A stretch of 64,000 nt of DNA from Trichinella spiralis (lineage: Eukaryota > Nematoda > Enoplea > Trichinellida > Trichinellidae), in the NCBI GenBank assembly GCA_000181795.3, contig CM012953.1, positions 10,252,312 to 10,316,311 on the forward strand, read 5' to 3'. The first letter of the stretch is position 1, and the number at the start of each line of letters is the position of its first letter. Of the stretch, positions 61,297-64,000 are shown one piece after another. The translations under genes were made by a program, and so were the position numbers. The notes under the pieces are model-generated. The model saw only the letters and a program-made list of their open reading frames with translations, made no database searches and was not told the origin of the DNA.

Positions 61297-62158
61297 TGTG
61301 AAAACAATATCTAACATGATTTGAAAAGCAACGCTAAATTTGCAAAACCCAATTCGAGCAAACAACAATCACCTACCGTACAACTGCTGCGAATATGCGT
61401 AATTGTTCAATTATTGCTCGTGGCGACGGCCATCAAAAAAAATAACCACAGTTCAACTTTTACGAAAGGTATGTCTGCAAAGTTGTGTTGCTTGATCACG
61501 TGACACTGCTTCAACTCACGAAAAACAAATCAAATCAATTTGCCAATCATCAGTTAACAACACTCCTCATCCAAGAGGGCTCACTTATTACCAGCTGAAA
61601 ATAATCTGTAAATTTTTGATAATAAAGTACAAATTTGTATTGTTGGCTTACTGTAATTTGTACGTTGCAAAACATGTTTACATACGAAGTAGATAAATTT
61701 AGATTGAAAAATTGTTTAACTGTTAATTTATAGAATTATTTTGAAAAAAAGCTGTCAAAATCATCTAAAATTTTGTCTTATTTCGTTAATAAAACATTTT
61801 TTAACACTGTATACGGGTGATAGCGATCATCGATCGATGCACAAAAGCAAATAAATGGTGCTTTAAAAGTATTTCAATTATAAAAAAATAACGTAAACTA
61901 ATTTTCAAGTCACTTTTATTTATGTTTTCAGGAAGCACTGCTCAACAAAACACGTCACAGATATTTCAGTTGCTTGCGCTGGTTGTTGCATCGTTGAAAT
62001 GCGGTTGATAATTATTCACTACTAGAGAGCATGTCGCGTATTGAAAATTTGAAGCGAAGTGAATTTTTCTTGATCGGAATATAATAAATACCCAATGTGT
62101 TGAAGAAGTGTTTTTTCAATCAACACAAAGTTGTAGTTCTATTTTTCAACGTTTCCAA
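61297..62158. other. Spacer between unc-16 and tfb1m
   Basis: Contains the unc-16 5' region (an acceptor-like TTAG at 61311-61314 on the minus strand, 14 bases before the ATG) and the tfb1m 3' end; TTTATT near 61915 is AATAAA on the minus strand. No additional gene is seen. Confidence 0.55.
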
Positions 62159-63507
<1,349 letters not shown>

Positions 63508-63899
63508 ACTGTATCAAAAATAATTTAAAAAATAGCAAAAGAATGAACAAAAATTATCATAATGTGCATCTCGATTGACGGAACAACAAGTGGAACAGGT
63601 GCAAAATTGAAAACGACAAGTGTGAAAATTGCTTTTTATTACTAACAATAAATAAGGGAAAGCAAACGTCAAAAAATATTGCACGCATTTTACAAAAATG
63701 AGCAAAATGCAACGCAGTGCTACTGTTCACTACAAAAATCTATAATATTGCAGCACTAAGAGATGATGGATGATAAAATTATTCAATCACATCATGATTG
63801 GTCAGCACAGATTGAACATAAAAAAGAAGAGTATTTTAATTTTGAATGAACTGAATAATAATAAGGTGATTTAAGTAGATTCTTACAGCACGCCAATAA
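63508..63899. promoter_or_regulatory. Divergent spacer between tfb1m and a plus-strand frame
   Basis: About 390 AT-rich bases separate the tfb1m start from the ATG at 63900 on the other strand, so it may hold promoters for both. A short plus-strand frame (28 codons from 63763) is the only coding-like item. Confidence 0.3.
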
Positions 63900-64000
63900 A
63901 TGTTATTCAGAAGTGAACTAACTAATTGTGAACTGATTGCTCTAACTGGCCATCCAAATGAACAAATCATCCAACAGATTGAAATGCCTGAAAATGAAAA
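63900..64000 (+). CDS. Partial open frame running off the window, unknown
   Basis: From ATG 63900 the frame stays open to the window end (MLFRSELTNCELIALTGHP and following). An acceptor-like TTACAG lies 12 bases before the ATG, the same arrangement as at other starts here. The composition is protein-like, but the piece is too short to name. Confidence 0.4.
   Translation, partial: MLFRSELTNCELIALTGHPNEQIIQQIEMPENE

Overview
The window reads as an AT-rich piece of an animal nuclear genome, most probably a nematode; the species is not determined. Genes are split by many short introns (often 50-100 bp) with GT..AG ends and T-rich acceptors. Several coding starts sit 0-14 bases after a T-rich AG, as expected from spliced leader addition or short 5' UTR introns. 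The protein set is conserved animal housekeeping and neuronal machinery, mixed with decayed DNA transposons that carry FLYWCH/MULE and hAT domains.

Left part (1-18,300). An AT-rich stretch is followed by a broken, partly inverted fragment of a spectraplakin (MACF/dystonin/VAB-10 family) C-terminus at about 2.56-3.54 kb. Next comes an intact five-exon NAA50 N-acetyltransferase gene (4,203-5,255). From about 5.32 to 18.30 kb lies a head-to-tail tandem duplication. Each unit holds an upstream block, a complete nine-exon gene for the epsilon subunit of the cytosolic chaperonin CCT, and a 3' flank. The two CCT-5 proteins differ by one residue, and their introns are almost identical while some flanks have drifted far, which suggests gene conversion. 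Unit A also carries a hAT remnant; unit B carries a solo LTR.

Middle (18,900-36,800). A large plus-strand gene encodes an RBMS/SUP-26/Shep-type protein with two RRMs. Its 5' exons lie 8 kb from the body, there is a probable internal alternative first exon, and the probable 3' UTR is about 2.2 kb and T-rich. From 36.8 to 45 kb there is no recognisable host gene: the region is a graveyard of MULE fragments and a 377-bp-spaced repeat family.

Right part (45,700-64,000). Minus-strand genes are packed closely: a 22-exon ubiquitin chain elongation factor E4 (UFD-2/UBE4), a small possible membrane-protein gene ending 57 bases before it in an operon-like layout, a JIP3/UNC-16 kinesin/JNK scaffold, and the rRNA dimethyltransferase TFB1M. 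A plus-strand reading frame runs off the right edge.

I found no previously undescribed multi-gene system. The points most worth checking are the mosaic CCT-5 duplication, the small gene in front of ufd-2, the cassette exon of unc-16, the alternative start of the RBMS gene and the inverted spectraplakin fragment. Exon joins were made by eye; for the main genes every phase was checked and adds up to an open protein.
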